The notes under the pieces are model-generated. The model had not been told where the DNA came from. It saw only the letters and a list, made by a program, of their open reading frames with translations, and did not search any database. From NCBI RefSeq assembly GCF_910596095.1, contig NC_056533.1, forward strand, positions 32,028,662-32,092,661: 64,000 nt of DNA, read 5' to 3'. Made by a program: the position numbers and the translations under genes. This DNA comes from Thunnus maccoyii. Lineage: Eukaryota; Chordata; Actinopteri; Scombriformes; Scombridae. Shown one piece after another: positions 1 through 12,274 of this stretch (position 1 is the stretch's first letter; every line of letters starts with the position of its first letter).

Positions 1-2096
1 TTTGACCTCATGGTGGCGTTAAAGGGGAAAGTCAACGAATCAACAACTTCTTTAGAAAACATCCTCTGGGCAGCATGAATGTTTGTACAAAATTTCATGA
101 AAATTTGTCCAACAGTTGTTGAGATATTTCAGTCTGGACCAAAGTGGTGGACCAGACATCGCCATCCCTAAAGCCACACTGCTAAAAAACGTGCATTAAA
201 TGGTGATCAATATATCAGCCAGTCAATAGTGAAGGGTGCAGCAGTCAAAGCCAAAAATGCCCTAACAAGTAAGACAGTCAATGGAATGATTGGTAAAACA
301 TATTGATCAATGATGAGAAAGAACTTGTACAGGAAAAAAAGCTGTTGGGAAATACAAAATGGATTTTTGCACTTAAAGAAAACAGCACACTGAAGAGAGT
401 GCAGGAAGAAAATACCGCATGTGAGAGGGAGAGCTGAAGTATTTATTGAACAGACCAGTTTTCAGCTCGTTGTTTGGAGGCCGGGAGGAAAACGGAGTTG
501 AAACTAGACTAGAGTGATGACCGACCCTCCAGGCAAAGCTGACCTGAGAAACTTGTAGAGTAAAAGCTGGCATGTAGAGATGGACTGTGGCCTGACGGTG
601 CTGCTTTGTTAGCCTGTAAGATATCACAAAATCAACATGTTGTATTCCAATACAAGCACCTCGAGGTAAACAGCCAGCAGAGGGAGTGCAGGAAAAATGG
701 GACGTAATACTGTACGTCTTCTCTGGAAAATGTGGTTAAATAAAAGGCATCAGGAAAGCAAAACCTCCACCAGAGCTGAATAATCCCCAAAGATATCATT
801 CCTACCACTTAAAGATTTGGTTAAATTGAATTAATCCATATCTATGAAGTTCGATTTCAAACTTTAGCTCAAGGGCTTTGGATCGAATAAAAAAGATAAT
901 AGTGGAAATCTAATATCTAAATCACAAAAAACGTGTAATTAATTGTTCTTTGGTCAGAGGCTGATTGGTACATTTCAGGGTAATCTGATTTTATGTTCAA
1001 TAAACTGCTTGAAAATATAAACTCCTTGTTACTTGTCAATTTGTGGATTTCTTTGAACTGCTGAATAAAACTAGAACAGGATGAGTTTAGAGCTTCTGCT
1101 GACAATTGTTTTCATGACTACAAATTCAAGAAATAGTGGAAAATGCCCATCACAAGTTCCTATAGCCCAAGGTAATGTCTTCAGATTAAGAGACAGGATT
1201 TGACCAAAACCCCAAATATATAACACAAAGAAAGGCATTTTTAGCTGCACTAGAATGAAATATTTCAGTTATTAAATAGATTGCCACGAAATTTTATACA
1301 GACGTTCATGGTCCCCAGAGGACGAACCCTACTGACTTTGGTGATCTGCCTCACTTTTCCTCTAGTGCTACCAGCATGTCACTTATCCTGTGAAATATCT
1401 CAACATCTACTTCAAGGATTAAATGTTTGTTCAGACATTGGTTCCCAGATGATGTATCCCACAGACTTTGGTGATCCACCTCATTTTCCACCTCATACTT
1501 ACAAAACTAATGAAATTCCCATCAGCCTCAGCTGCACTCTGTGTTTAGTGCTAATTAGCAATTGTTAGCATTTTAACCACGAATCCATTATAGGAACTGG
1601 ACAATGGACTCTAAGATGGTGCCTTTTCAATCGAATGAAAATTGCTCGCCTGGTGCATGAGCCAAAAAGGTTTTCTAGATTCTGGGATGATGCCAAAACC
1701 TTTAGGAAAGTTTTACAAGTATAAAGCCTTCATGGATTAAAAATTCATGAGTAATAATTGACCTTATTTGCAGTTCGGGGTGGCCTTTCAACAATTTTCC
1801 AGACTCTTTTATAATCTTTTATACTGCAGGTCTGTGGTCTTATGCTTTTTGGGCTGCAGGGGATTTTTTTTGCTTTATGTAGGATGGATGGGAGGGTTCG
1901 GAAAGATTTGCATGTTAAGGACAAATCAGGAAGGTTGTATGATGACTGAGTTGGTCGTATGAGGGTTTAAAATACTGTGCAACTGCAAAATTACATTATA
2001 ACCATTAAAAATGGGTTAAATTGCATTTGGTGATTAACTTTAGCTTACGTAAGGTGTCCATGTTTGCTTTGGTTTTTGGTATTTCCGTAATATTAA
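1..2096. repeat. Repeat-rich intergenic DNA, no gene seen
   Basis: 1-175 and 1250-1570 hold diverged fragments of a fish repeat with phrases such as 'caacagttgttgagatat' and 'gactttggtgatc'. Within 1280-1500 two near-copies of the phrase 'cc(ca)gactttggtgatc.cctcattttcc' indicate internal duplication. The related 3' end of the first fragment recurs at 3840-3940. Short open frames here lack coding character. Confidence 0.55.
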
Positions 2097-2446
2097 AGGA
2101 CCAGTGTGTGGGATTTAGTGGCATCAAGCAGTGAGGTTACAGATTGCAACCAACTGAATAACCCTTCACCCACCTCTTCCAAGCATGTAGGAGAACCTAC
2201 GGTGGCCACGAAAAACACAAAATACCCTCCCTAGAGCCAGTGTTTGGTTTGCCGGACTGAGCTACTGTAGAAACATGGTGGTGCAAAATGGCAAGCTCCG
2301 TGGAAGAGGACCTGCTCCCTGTGTAGATATGAAGGGCTCATTCTAAGGTTTTATTTTCAGGTGATTATACACTAATTAAAACATACTTATGAATATTATA
2401 TTCCATTTCTGCCAATAGATCCCCCTAAATCCTACATACTGGTCAT
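2097..2446. mobile_element. TTAA-flanked MITE (piggyBac-type target)
   Basis: Terminal inverted repeats GGACCAGTGTGTGGGATTTAG and, reversed, GACCAGTATGTAGGATTTAG bound a 350-bp element with TTAA at both edges (2093-2096 and 2447-2450). No transposase frame. The TTAA flanks are what the piggyBac superfamily leaves. Confidence 0.7.
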
Positions 2447-5400
2447 TTAAGTGCAGAAAAATCCCAGTTTCCAAGTCATAATTACAACATGGAGGAAACG
2501 TAATTATGGTAACTCCAATATAACATGAATAATAACAAATACAGCCTCACAGAGCTGCTAGCATGGCTGTACAATGTTAATCTTGTCATTTGATAAATGA
2601 CTGAAATCTGTAGATCGATTAATCGACTAATTGTTTCAGCACTACTGAGTTCATTAAAGTAAGCTGGCGATCAATGACGCTACTGTAGGGTTGGAGTGAA
2701 AAATCTGACAGCTTCATTATTTGATGTTTGCTGTCAAACATCCAGAAGGACGTGAGACCTATTGGCGCTCATGTTCATAGATTTTGTTTCAGCCTTGAAC
2801 GCAGCTCCTAAGACACCGACTCTTCTGTCACAACTCCAGTTCAATATGAGAACTGCAGGCTGGATGGCTGCTGACAGATTCAGTCCGTTCAGGTCATTGG
2901 TGTCTTTTAATAGTGGCTTGTTTTTATCCAGCAGCACCCTGGAGGTTTGTGCTCTTTCCCCATTAATGACTGCCCCGGCCAATATTTAGATGGACATTTT
3001 ATCAAGTTTATAGACGAGTCTGTCCTTCTGACTTCTCTGCTGGAGGGAGGAAACAGACACGGTCATGAAGTGGATGGCTTTGTGTCAGGCTATGATGAAT
3101 TCTTCCTTGAACTGAATTTTCTAAAACTAAGGACAATAGGTTTATATACAGTACAGCCTGGTCCCAAAAACACTATTAATACTATTCATCACTATATTTT
3201 ATCGGTGGCTGTTTAAATCACACGGGGCTCTGCATGGGCACATGAATATGTACTCTAAGAACTCCCAAGAGGAAAAAAGTTTTAATTGGATGTAAGTTAT
3301 TTTGCTGAATTGTGCTTTCCTGCATTTGTTTCAAGTTTTTGTGTGGTGTCCTTTTTTTGGCAGCTTGAATTAATTAATGAGTGATGGAAAAAGCCAGTGA
3401 AAGTACTGGTGTGAGTGAAGCACGACAGACTAAAATGTTTAAAAGTCAGAGCTGCTGCCGTAATTCATTCATTCAGACACCAACTGAGCTGCTTTGTGTT
3501 TGCAAATGAAATTATGTAGCCTATTAACAAGAGTCCACGGTCACGCTGGCAGCCCTGTGAGGCTGCACTCAGACACTTGCTTCAATGAAAAGCTGTGGCC
3601 GTGCTAACATGCTGATGTTTAGCATGTATGTTTACCATGATCACTGTCATTATAATGTGTTGGGATGCTAACATTTGCTAACTAGCATAACCAAAAGTAC
3701 AGCTGAGGCTGATGGGGATGGCATTAGTTAAGCAGGTATTTGGTCATGAGGTCGATTTATGACATTTGGTTTATTTGACAACATTTTGACCAGATGTTAG
3801 CTCAAGGAATCACTAAAGTCTTTAAGATTCATCCTCTAGAGTCGATGAATGTACCAAATTTCACAGTAATCCATCAAATAGTTGTTGAGATATCTCAGTC
3901 TGGAGCAAAGCGGTGGACTGATTGCTCGACACACAGCTAAAAACATGACAAAAGACTCAATTACAAAACTCTCACCGCCTAAAAATCAGGTAATTTGAAC
4001 TCACAAATAGTTCCAGTCAAAAAAATATCTTCTAAGCAATGAACAAATGAACTGCTTTCCGAGCAAAACGTCCTGGTATTATTCCTCACAGTAGCACAAT
4101 AATAACTCATGAGCTCAATATTCCTACCAGCTGCCAGTACGGGAGAGTAGGTGTCATTTTTTAAAAGGCTGAATATCTGCAGCCGGTGCAACATCAGTTT
4201 CTGCACTGGGAAAATATTTGAACTTGAACTTAAATTTAAGTTTGGAACAAAACTTCAGCTGCTTTGATGAATGACTTGTTTGCATCGACTCGCTCTCTGC
4301 TCTAATCGACTTACTCTTATAAATATTAATAAGCTTCATTTATATGTAGGCCTTTAAAAATGAGCCATAAAATGCATCATAAAGGCAGCGCTGATGAAAA
4401 CACAGCGAATGCAACAGAACAGCGCACTATTTACATTTATTAAAACACTGTTTTTATGATGTTACTTTAAACCGACTGCACACCAAATTTCCCCTCTAAG
4501 ACAATGATGACTAAAATTTAAATGCCTTTAAAATATAAATATATCCACCACTGCAATTGCACTGCAATTACTGCAAGTTTTGACAGGACCATACTTTTCA
4601 ATCTTCACCCTCAGTTTATTTTGAGTAATGCTGCCAATGTTCCCTGAAAAATAAGCAGAGGATATGCAGGCAAAGCAACGCCGGGACTGCGTGACACTTA
4701 ACCTACAGCTGAGCTCAAGGACAGCAGGATGTGCAAAAATGAGACATTACTGTCTGCAAGTCTTTCTTTAGCCAGAGTGATGAACTGCTGTGTCATGCTG
4801 CCTCTGGTCAGCATGTGGTGAGTCGTAAAAAGACGGTCCTCTAGTGTCTCCAGTCAGTGATCATCAGGCAAAAAAATGAAAACAGAAATAAAAAAATTAT
4901 TAACATTTTAAAAAGGACATTTTTTACAATTTACAATATGAATAACTGAGATGACTCTAAACAGACATTAAATTATACTTTAATATCTTAAAAAAGCCCG
5001 GCGCTGCTTAGTATAACACAGTATGAAATTAAAACCTTTATTCATCTAAAGAAGTTGCTCTGATTGCCTTCACCTGTGTCTGTACACTGGACCGATAAAA
5101 GACGAACAGTTTGGCCCTGACTTGCTGTTTTTCCGTTTCCACTGATTCATTTAGTTAATTTCATTTGAAGCATCTAAAGCAGCCTTGGTCATACATGGCC
5201 TTACTGGCTTTCAAGCAGAGATCTGAACTTCTGTTCCTAAAACTTGCAAAATACACTTTCTGATGCTTTCTGAAGGTCTTGCAGAGCTTTCTTCTGTATC
5301 TACTGAAATCATTGTGTCTTCTTTTGGATTAACTGTTTTCGAACCAACATTTTCTAACTGTGAGGCGAAAGTCCCTGAAGAGCCAAGATGTTTGAGAGGC

Positions 5401-7149
5401 AATATAGCAAGAAGGGTCACAAATGTAGAGCTTCAACACTATAAAGACCAAAATGTTTTTTCTGTTTGTATGATGAAAGAGAGGAGGAATGCACAGAAGT
5501 GTTGGAAGAGGTGCTGACCGAAATGAAAGCGTGAAGGAAGGTAGTCGCACACTCGTAGCCACAATGCAAGAATAGTTTACTAAACGTGAAAAATTAAAAT
5601 GTGTATTGAATTGACACATTCACAGGAACAAAAACAACCACTCAGTGAATTGGGAAATATGTGTTAGTTTTGCATTTTACATGAAAAAAACCTCCCAAAA
5701 AACAGCTTATAATGGCTTAAAGATGCGCTAATAACTACTCACGATAATTATGATTTTACTGAAGGTCAAACTATGGTTGCACCACAGATGGTATTTTATT
5801 GTATGAAGCTATATTGTGTATATTAATACGCATAGATGAGAGCAGCACATCTGGGTACTTTGCCGTTGCGTCATGCCCCGCCCCTTTTGGGGTGAAAACA
5901 ATCCCTCTAATTTGACTGGTGGTAAAAGCAAATTCTGAGGTCTTTGCCATTTTCATAGTATAAAATAAGAAAACCGAATTGCTTTTTAGCTATTAGGAGC
6001 CCAAATCCTCTGGCCCTTAAGGCAAACAATTGTTACGTCATTATAGAAAAAATTAAATAAATAGGGGTTGAAGAGCGTCATTGCTAACTGCTAAGCTAAA
6101 GTAACTAGTGGATCTGAATAGCATGTAAACAACTACGGGATTAACGAGAAAACTGATAAAAGGAGGAGAGAGCTATGAGTGCTTGAACAGAACTGGTGTA
6201 CGTTTAAATGTACAGCAGGTATTTAAGACGCTGTAATGAAGAATATAGCTAAATTAACAGGGTTGAGAGCAGCAAAAATTAACACGGAAACACTGGCAAC
6301 CAAAAATAAGACAATACACTTACCGCAGCACGTCAGATCGCTTTGAATTTGGATTATGTCAATAATCGTGACATAAAATCACTTCAGAGAACAGGCAGGT
6401 GACTTTGTACCTATGTTTCAACGAACCAGGGGAATACCTATCTTGCTAGCGAGCTAGTTGTTACAAGCTAACGCTAAAAACTGGGATTTTCTTGGCTTTT
6501 CAGTATGCTCCATGTACTGCCCTTTAATGCAGCATTAACATTCATTACTTTGACTTTTAACATTATAACTGTTGACTTTAACATCATTAACTAACCCGTG
6601 ATGAAGTGTTTGCCACAGATGTATCCCACAGTTTACCATTTTCATAATCTCTGCTGATGGCCTGAAGCCAAAGATCTCTTTTTCTACTGTCCTTCGCTCT
6701 TTGGGGATTGTTTTTTTTAATTGTTTGATGTGCAGCAGCTCTTCAGCATGTTGCCACTAGTTTCTCCAATTAGGCGCCAGCACTTTTACAGCGCTTGTTT
6801 TCAGCCAAAGGGGGGCATGGTGGTGGTGGGTGACGTATGCCTGCTCTTAGTCAGAAGTCAATAGATCCGAGTCAGTGTTCTTGACTTCCAACCTAAATGC
6901 GTCACAGTGGAAAACTATTTTTTGTTCCATGATGTTAGTTGTCACTTCAAATCTAATATGATTTATTGTATTTTTTTCCTCTCCTGTAAACAATTCAAGT
7001 AGTAATTTAGAATATTTAACTGCATAAAACCAGAAAAAACAGGAACGAAGTGGAATTTTGGAGACAATTTAAGACAGTTGCACTAAAAACTTGAGGTCCA
7101 CTTATTCCAACCTCTGAGGATGTTAGAGCACATCAAAAGTGCAGCCATG
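2447..7149. other. Intergenic spacer, repeat fragments
   Basis: 3590-3940 is a diverged copy of a common fish repeat ('gctaacatgctgatgtttagcatg' motif and the 'gttgttgagatatctcagtctgga' end). 2560-2650 contains a 'gatcgattaatcgactaattg' repeat fragment related to 39548-39840. The remainder is AT-rich with no recognisable gene, apart from the weak exon candidate at 5211. Confidence 0.5.
5211..5370 (-). CDS. Weak candidate terminal exon, unidentified
   Basis: On the minus strand an acceptor-like CTCTTCAG at about 5371-5378 precedes an open frame beginning TFASQLENVGSKTVNPKED and ending LGTEVQISA with TGA at 5211. An AATAAA lies about 170 nt further on (plus-strand TTTATT near 5036-5041). The composition resembles protein, but no family is recognised and no upstream exon can be joined. 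It could be chance or a decayed gene. Confidence 0.15.
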
Positions 7150-7481
7150 TAACATTAAGAATATGGTTTATTAACACAGATTGGCACATAAGAAATATTT
7201 TACCAGAGGATACAGAAAAACAAAAAACAACTTTACAGGAATAGAGGTTCTATGAGCTATAAACTGCACATGCAAAATTCAGCAGAATACTCACGTTGTT
7301 CTGCATATTTCTATCATGTGCAGGAGTTTTGCAAAACCTGATAAATATCAATGAACCTTATTGAAGATTCCTTCACAGTCTTGAATTGTCCATCAACTCG
7401 ACTTGCAGCAGGATCTGAGGAGGCAAGTTTTAGTTCCCAGAAGCCCCTGAATTCATGAGCCTTTAAAATATTCACAGCTGA
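7150..7481 (-). other. 3' UTR of the THAP/ARF7EP_C gene with poly(A) signal
   Basis: Downstream of the stop on the minus strand, an AATAAA (plus-strand TTTATT at 7167-7172) lies about 310 nt beyond the stop. Transcript end is inferred, not demonstrated. Confidence 0.55.
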
Positions 7482-7710
7482 TTACACAGCAAACTTGTTC
7501 CGGATGATCTCTCCGCCCTCCACCTCCACCTGCTCGTAAAGCCACTTCCTCTCGCAGCGGCACTCGACCCCACACTTGCGTGAGCCGCAGTCGGGGCAGG
7601 GGTAGAAACAGCCCATGCAATCCACGTCCAGGCAGTCACACATGTCCTTGCCGTTGGACAGCAGTCGGCCTTTGCTGTCGTACACTCTGCTCTTGGCTCC
7701 GATCGTCTGC
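7482..7710 (-). CDS. THAP/ARF7EP_C gene, terminal coding exon 5
   Basis: Encodes residues 146-221 and the stop TAA at 7484-7482. It holds the whole cysteine-rich ARF7EP_C domain, with recognisable signatures [27 protein letters not shown] and [15 protein letters not shown]. Confidence 0.93.
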
Positions 7711-10700
7711 CTGCACGATCAAGAGGAAAGGCCGACGTTAATGAGTGACCCGCTCGCTCTGATAAAAACAATTAAACTTTTTAATAGGACCATCACTTTT
7801 GTTTTTATCTGACAGTATAAAATAATCACGGCTGCATTAAGCTATCTGAATAAATTTACATCCACTGCAGTCAGGCAATGACAATAAATATTATGAAAAA
7901 TTATTCAGTGAGGAGCGATGAAAACCAGTTTTGTCTTTCAAGATCAAAGATTAATTTATTATTATCATTTTACAACACAAGGTTGTATAATGAAATGCAG
8001 TTTGTAGTCCCTTTATGCTACTCACAAAAAAATATATTATATAAATAGATTAATAAATAATAAGTCATAAAAGTAAAACTATTTTTTATATTGTGGTGCA
8101 TCATTATGAAACAAATCTACATTTAGATGAAATGAAGCCTGATTAACCAGCCCAGGGCCTAATGGAAAGTGCTGGATCTCTTCAGTTTGGGATGTTCAGT
8201 ATATTCCAGCTGTTGTTGTGAAGATTTTGGTGCACAAACTTTTCCTAAACATTACTTCATTTAGACTTACAGTATCAACAAATATCACACAATGAACTAC
8301 CTGCTAGAGCTCAGTTTTATTTTTCTTGAGAGGAATATGGACTATAGTTTTATGAGTAAGGTGACCTCAATTTCGTTTCCTTTGTGCTGCTTCTAAGCAG
8401 ATGTGATACTGTACAAACAAGCGAGAGGACATCCCCTGACATTCTAGGAAAATAAAAATACGGCCAAGATTTCTCACCAGTGTTGGTAGTAATTTAAATA
8501 ATTCATTATGAATTAATTTAACTTTTAATGTTTGAATGAGGGAAGTAATGTTATAACTCAAAACATACAACGTACTTGCCCCAATGAAGGCCTTAATGGC
8601 TGCTGTATTTAGTCACATACTGACATACTTCTACAACTGGATCATACAAACGGACAGAGAACATGATTACGCTGCAGGAGGGGTTTCAAATGTATCTTGA
8701 TACTGTTTGATACTGATACTGAGTGCAACATGTGGCTGCATTTCCTTCTAGTCTGATAGGATTGTGAGGATGGAGAAATGTATGTCTGCCTCTTCAATGA
8801 TGGATTTATTACTGCTGAAAGCTGTTTACCTTGTTAAATTATTCTTTTAAAATCTATTTTATCTGTGTTGAACGTATCTCTGTTGTTGGCTTAAGAACAT
8901 TGAAATACACTACCAGAAATGTTTTTTCTGTGTATGAATCTTTTTTCTTTATATTTTTTGCTGTACAAAGTCTGGTGATGACCAAAGATGACCAAATATG
9001 GTCAGAAGAGGAAGCAGATTCTCCACCTTAGCACAGGCATTATTCCTACACATACCGAACTAGTGAGTGATTGAAACAGAGCAGAGGGTTTATCTGGGAT
9101 GGGCTACTCGTTGAAAAAGAAACTCATTCTCTTCACTGAATAGCAGGAATGAAGAGGCGCAAACCGTTCAGTCATTCTTCTATCATCGAACGCAGTGAAG
9201 CGACTGTGAGGAATGAAGAAACACCTGCACAGTGTCTCACCTTTCAGACAGCTGTTTTCCTCCACGGCCACCGCGTCCACCCTGTGAGAAAAGAAATAAG
9301 AACAAATTCAAATCCAAACAAATTCAAATCCATACAACTTGTGCTGTCCTTCAGATGAACTTGAAGCATAAGGTATTTATTGTAAGTGAGATATCATGTC
9401 AAACACTGGTATTGTACAAGATGAACATCACATCCGTACATACAACAGTAAAAGAAAACTCACCCTCATTCCTCCTCTTTTGTCTCTGCGTAGACCGGCA
9501 GCCTCTCTCGCTCGGTCTCTGTCCGCTTGTGTTCCTATTTGATTTGTGACATTCGTCTCCTTTGGTATCACCCCTCTTTTCCGAAGTTCAATCTGTGGAA
9601 TGTTTTACAGATATATCTCTTGACTTAACATAAAAGTAAGACAGGATGACTTGTTCAGACTGAAAACAAACTGTCGGTGAAGAATAGTGTATATATAATG
9701 CTGTGAACGCAGACCTTTGATGAATCTTGCCCATGGTTGAATATGGTGGGTACCGCGTCCTCCCTCAGAAACTGCTTGCCGTTGTAGTCCCTGAAGCAGT
9801 CCGTCCGGAAATGCTCTGAGCAGAGGCAGGTGTTGGCAGTTGGGGTGAAGTTTTTCATGCCCAGGCTGTGCACCCATTTCGTGGCCAGTTGAGGTTTGCT
9901 GAGCGGGAACCTGATACACAAGAGAGTGAGGAGACTGTATTTTTGGCAGCTGGCCCTTGCATAGTCTGAAATGATCGTTCTCAAATACACAGAGCATATT
10001 AGTTGTCTTAATGACAGCTCAACAAGCTCTCCCAATCTACAAATGAAACAAATGAATGAAAGTCTTTTTTGTTTGATGGACATATTAAAGCAAGCCCTTG
10101 CATGGTCTGATGCACCAACTAGTGCACAGGATTTGATGTAGCAACATTTTGACCAGACAGGTTATCATAAGTCAACAGACAGTTCAGACAGACAGTCTGA
10201 GTTAGTCATATCAAGTGGATATCTGCCACATTTACAGTCTTTTTAGCATCAAATTCCCTCTTTGTGTTTCTCTGTTTAGCTGCTGTGGAAGTATAATAAC
10301 AAAAAGAGGGACTTTGGCACTAAAAAGACTGTAACACTGAAAGATATCTACTTGTTTTGTCTAATTTGGTGGCTGAAGCTTCATATTAGCTTAAGATAAA
10401 CTGTTAAATACATTTTTGCACAGAAGAAGGCTTGTGGATTTTTGTCCCCCATCACTTACATTGTAAGTGCATTATGAAGGGATCTTCTAATGGTCAGTAT
10501 GAACAGGAGGAATGATTACAGCAAGAAAAACAATCTGTTTCAATGTTTATTTGGGCACCTGACTGTTTTTTTTTAAGACGGGAACACGTCTTTAAATAAG
10601 CTTTACATTTAAGCACAACGCTTTGTTGCTGTACGGTTAATCAAAACACACAAACCAACAATAACAAAGGAAATACGACGTAATTGTATACTGTTGTGAT

Positions 10701-11024
10701 AATACATTTCCATCTATTACTATTATGACATGTATTGTGGTTAAGATGTCATGTTACCAGGTTTAACGTTAGCGTTACTTAAAAACATGCATTAACCGGG
10801 CGAATATTTATTTGCAATTCTTACTTAAAAGTGACGTTACATCTGCCACTCTCTATGTTCGTTGTGTGGATATAAAATAACTTAAAAGCTAATGTAAAGA
10901 GGAGAAAGATGCACTGCAAACCTCGGCGCCGGCGCTACACCGGTAAAACTTACCTGTAAAATCTGATTTCAGACCCCTTGACAAACTTATTGTTACACCC
11001 TATCACCGCACAAATAACGGGCAT
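7482..11024 (-). CDS. THAP zinc-finger / ARF7EP_C (ARL14EP-like) fusion protein, complete, 5 coding exons, 221 aa
   Basis: Joined exons are 11024-10954, 9910-9715, 9592-9464, 9281-9241 and 7710-7482 (71+196+129+41+229 = 666 nt), all with GT-AG borders and closing phase. Residues 1-88 form a THAP domain: start MPVIC, zinc ligands C5, C10, C54 and H57 (C-x4-C ... C-x2-H), conserved W36 and the AVPTIF box at 76-81. Residues 90-146 are basic and Gly/Arg-rich. Residues about 150-217 carry nine cysteines (CDC, DC, GC, PC, DC, KC, EC, RC) in the pattern of the ARF7EP_C domain of ARL14EP proteins, ending in [13 protein letters not shown] domains bind DNA and are related to P-element transposase DNA-binding domains. 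ARL14EP was named as an ARL14/ARF7 effector, and its worm relative ARLE-14 is reported with the methyltransferase MET-2. A nuclear DNA-targeting adaptor is my inference. The frame is open to an upstream ATG at 11165, but the promoter TATA-like site lies inside that extension, so 11024 is preferred. The gene symbol is uncertain. Confidence 0.9.
7711..9240 (-). other. Intron 4 of the THAP/ARF7EP_C gene
   Basis: 1.5 kb, AT-rich, donor GTGAGA and acceptor GTGCAG. No second gene or clear repeat recognised. Confidence 0.7.
9241..9281 (-). CDS. THAP/ARF7EP_C gene, coding exon 4 (41 nt)
   Basis: Short exon encoding the Gly/Arg run [13 protein letters not shown] plus two bases of R146. It lies between a CTCACAG acceptor and an AAAG|GTGAGA donor. 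Its length restores the phase needed for the last exon. Confidence 0.82.
9464..9592 (-). CDS. THAP/ARF7EP_C gene, coding exon 3
   Basis: 43 whole codons (residues 90-132), basic, beginning IELRKRGV and ending RRDKRGGMR. Good acceptor (CCACAG) and donor (AGG|GTGAGT). The segment is a positively charged linker with nuclear-localisation character. Confidence 0.82.
9715..9910 (-). CDS. THAP/ARF7EP_C gene, coding exon 2
   Basis: Encodes residues 24-89: the rest of the THAP domain, with W36, the C54-x2-H57 zinc pair and AVPTIF. The acceptor is TATCAG|G and the donor is AAAG|GTCTGC, which is a weak match to consensus. Confidence 0.88.
10190..10600. repeat. Interspersed repeat in intron 1 (copy A of a non-autonomous fish family)
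   Basis: Begins 'tctgagttagtcatatcaag' and ends around 'gaacaggaggaatgattac'. The same family is seen at 14640-14880 and, split by inserts, at 19580-19780 and 20740-21000. No coding frame. Confidence 0.65.
10954..11024 (-). CDS. THAP/ARF7EP_C gene, coding exon 1
   Basis: Encodes residues 1-23 plus two bases of R24. It carries the first two THAP zinc cysteines (C5, C10) and ends at a strong donor (CAG|GTAAGT). Confidence 0.88.
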
Positions 11025-11225
11025 GGTGTCCCCTTTGACAACACTATGCGATAATGCAAAAAAAGTGTGCAGAAAAACGTGCACAAAAGACAACAAACAA
11101 GCGCTGTCTGTTTGTTTGCGTTCGGCTTCTTCTTCGGCGGAGATATAAAATACATCCGCCTCCACTTCCTGTTTTGCGTCAGAAAAGTCTGCCCTCTAGC
11201 GACGATTCAGATGTAATGCAGGGGG
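11025..11225 (-). promoter_or_regulatory. Promoter and 5' leader of the THAP/ARF7EP_C gene
   Basis: Read on the minus strand there is a CTAGAGGGCAG stretch resembling the CTCF core (about 11190-11205), an ETS-type site ACAGGAAGTG (about 11163-11173) and a TATA-like TTTTATATC (about 11143-11152), then the leader to the ATG at 11024. The same order is kept in the duplicate at 15099-15300, which supports function. Confidence 0.6.
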
Positions 11226-11882
11226 GTTAAAAAAAATCACAGACCCGAGTGCCAGTTCATTTTCATAACGAACATTTATTTATGTATTTATTTATTTATT
11301 TTGCTGCTGCTGCTTGTCTCCCCTTCTAGATTCTGCGTGCCAAAAGATCCGCTCTACACACACATTTATATGCCGTTTATATTGAAGATAAATGGCAGCT
11401 AGCAAGGTCTGCTATGTTAGCTTCGACTGTTAGCATCTAATATACATGAATTCAACAGTAATCCTAATTTCTTTTTTTAAAATGTAGCTCAAAATACACA
11501 ATTACTAAGTTATATGGTAAGGGCACACAATAAATACTTCAGAAGAAAATATTATCTTTACCTTCTTCTTGATCTTGACATTCACCCTGTGTGTGTAGCC
11601 CAACCCATCATCCATGTGCTCACTTGCTAATTTTTGTTTCCATAGAAACTAGATTTGTTTTTCTTAAAAAAAAAAAAAAAACTTTTACTTTGGCATTTTT
11701 TTTGTGTTGCACTAAGAACTCGTAAGTCTGGTTAAAATACCCGATTCTGTCGCCAGAAAAACGCTTTCCCAATTTTCTTCCACCTAATAAAGTTTCTAGC
11801 CAACCACCCAACCCCTCCTCCTGCTAATAAGAAAGCCAGCTCATAGATTTAATCTGAACTACATCATTTTCCCTATGCTACA

Positions 11883-12274
11883 CAGGGGCGTCGCTAGGCC
11901 TATTTTAGGGACGCTTTAAATGATTTTATGACATTTTTAGTTTTACAGGTTCACACATCAAACATCAATCTGTGTGTGAATAACATACTTAGGACCTGCA
12001 ACATATCTAAGAGAGAGGAGATAGCATTCCTTGACTTCAGTACCTTTGCTTGATCTGTGCCTGCCGTAAGTGGATGGATAGCATTTAAGTCATATTAGAT
12101 CCGTGCCTATTACAAACTATGAAGAGACAGATCTATCGTATTGATTTTACACCTATTGCTACTCTAAAAATTCATGACAAACGGACATTTTGGGGCCATT
12201 AAAAAAAAAAATCCTCCTCCCAGCCCCCCAGTAAGGCTTAGCCCCCCAACCATATATCTCTAGTGACGCCCCTG
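11883..12274. mobile_element. hAT-like MITE
   Basis: Ends CAGGGGCGTCGCTAGGCC and, inverted, CTAGTGACGCCCCTG. CAG...CTG-type termini and flanking near-duplicates (ATGCTACA on the left, ATGCTATG on the right) fit an 8-bp hAT target duplication. 392 bp with no transposase. Confidence 0.7.

Larger units (their letters stand above)
9945..11690. repeat. Segmental duplication, copy 1 (promoter, exon 1 and part of intron 1 of the THAP gene)
   Basis: Long matches with 14020-15790 in the same orientation: 9975-10195 with 14065-14270, 10810-11215 with 14870-15290, and 11260-11660 with 15350-15755. The copies differ by indels: copy 1 has about 550 bp (10250-10800) absent from copy 2, and copy 2 has 14270-14825 absent from copy 1. 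The left edge stops about 35 bp short of exon 2, so exon 2 was not copied. Confidence 0.88.

Noticed and set aside
11025..11165. 47-residue N-terminal extension of the THAP protein from the ATG at 11165
   Set aside because: THAP domains normally start at or near the protein N-terminus. The TATA-like and ETS sites lie inside the extension, and the duplicate copy does not keep that frame.
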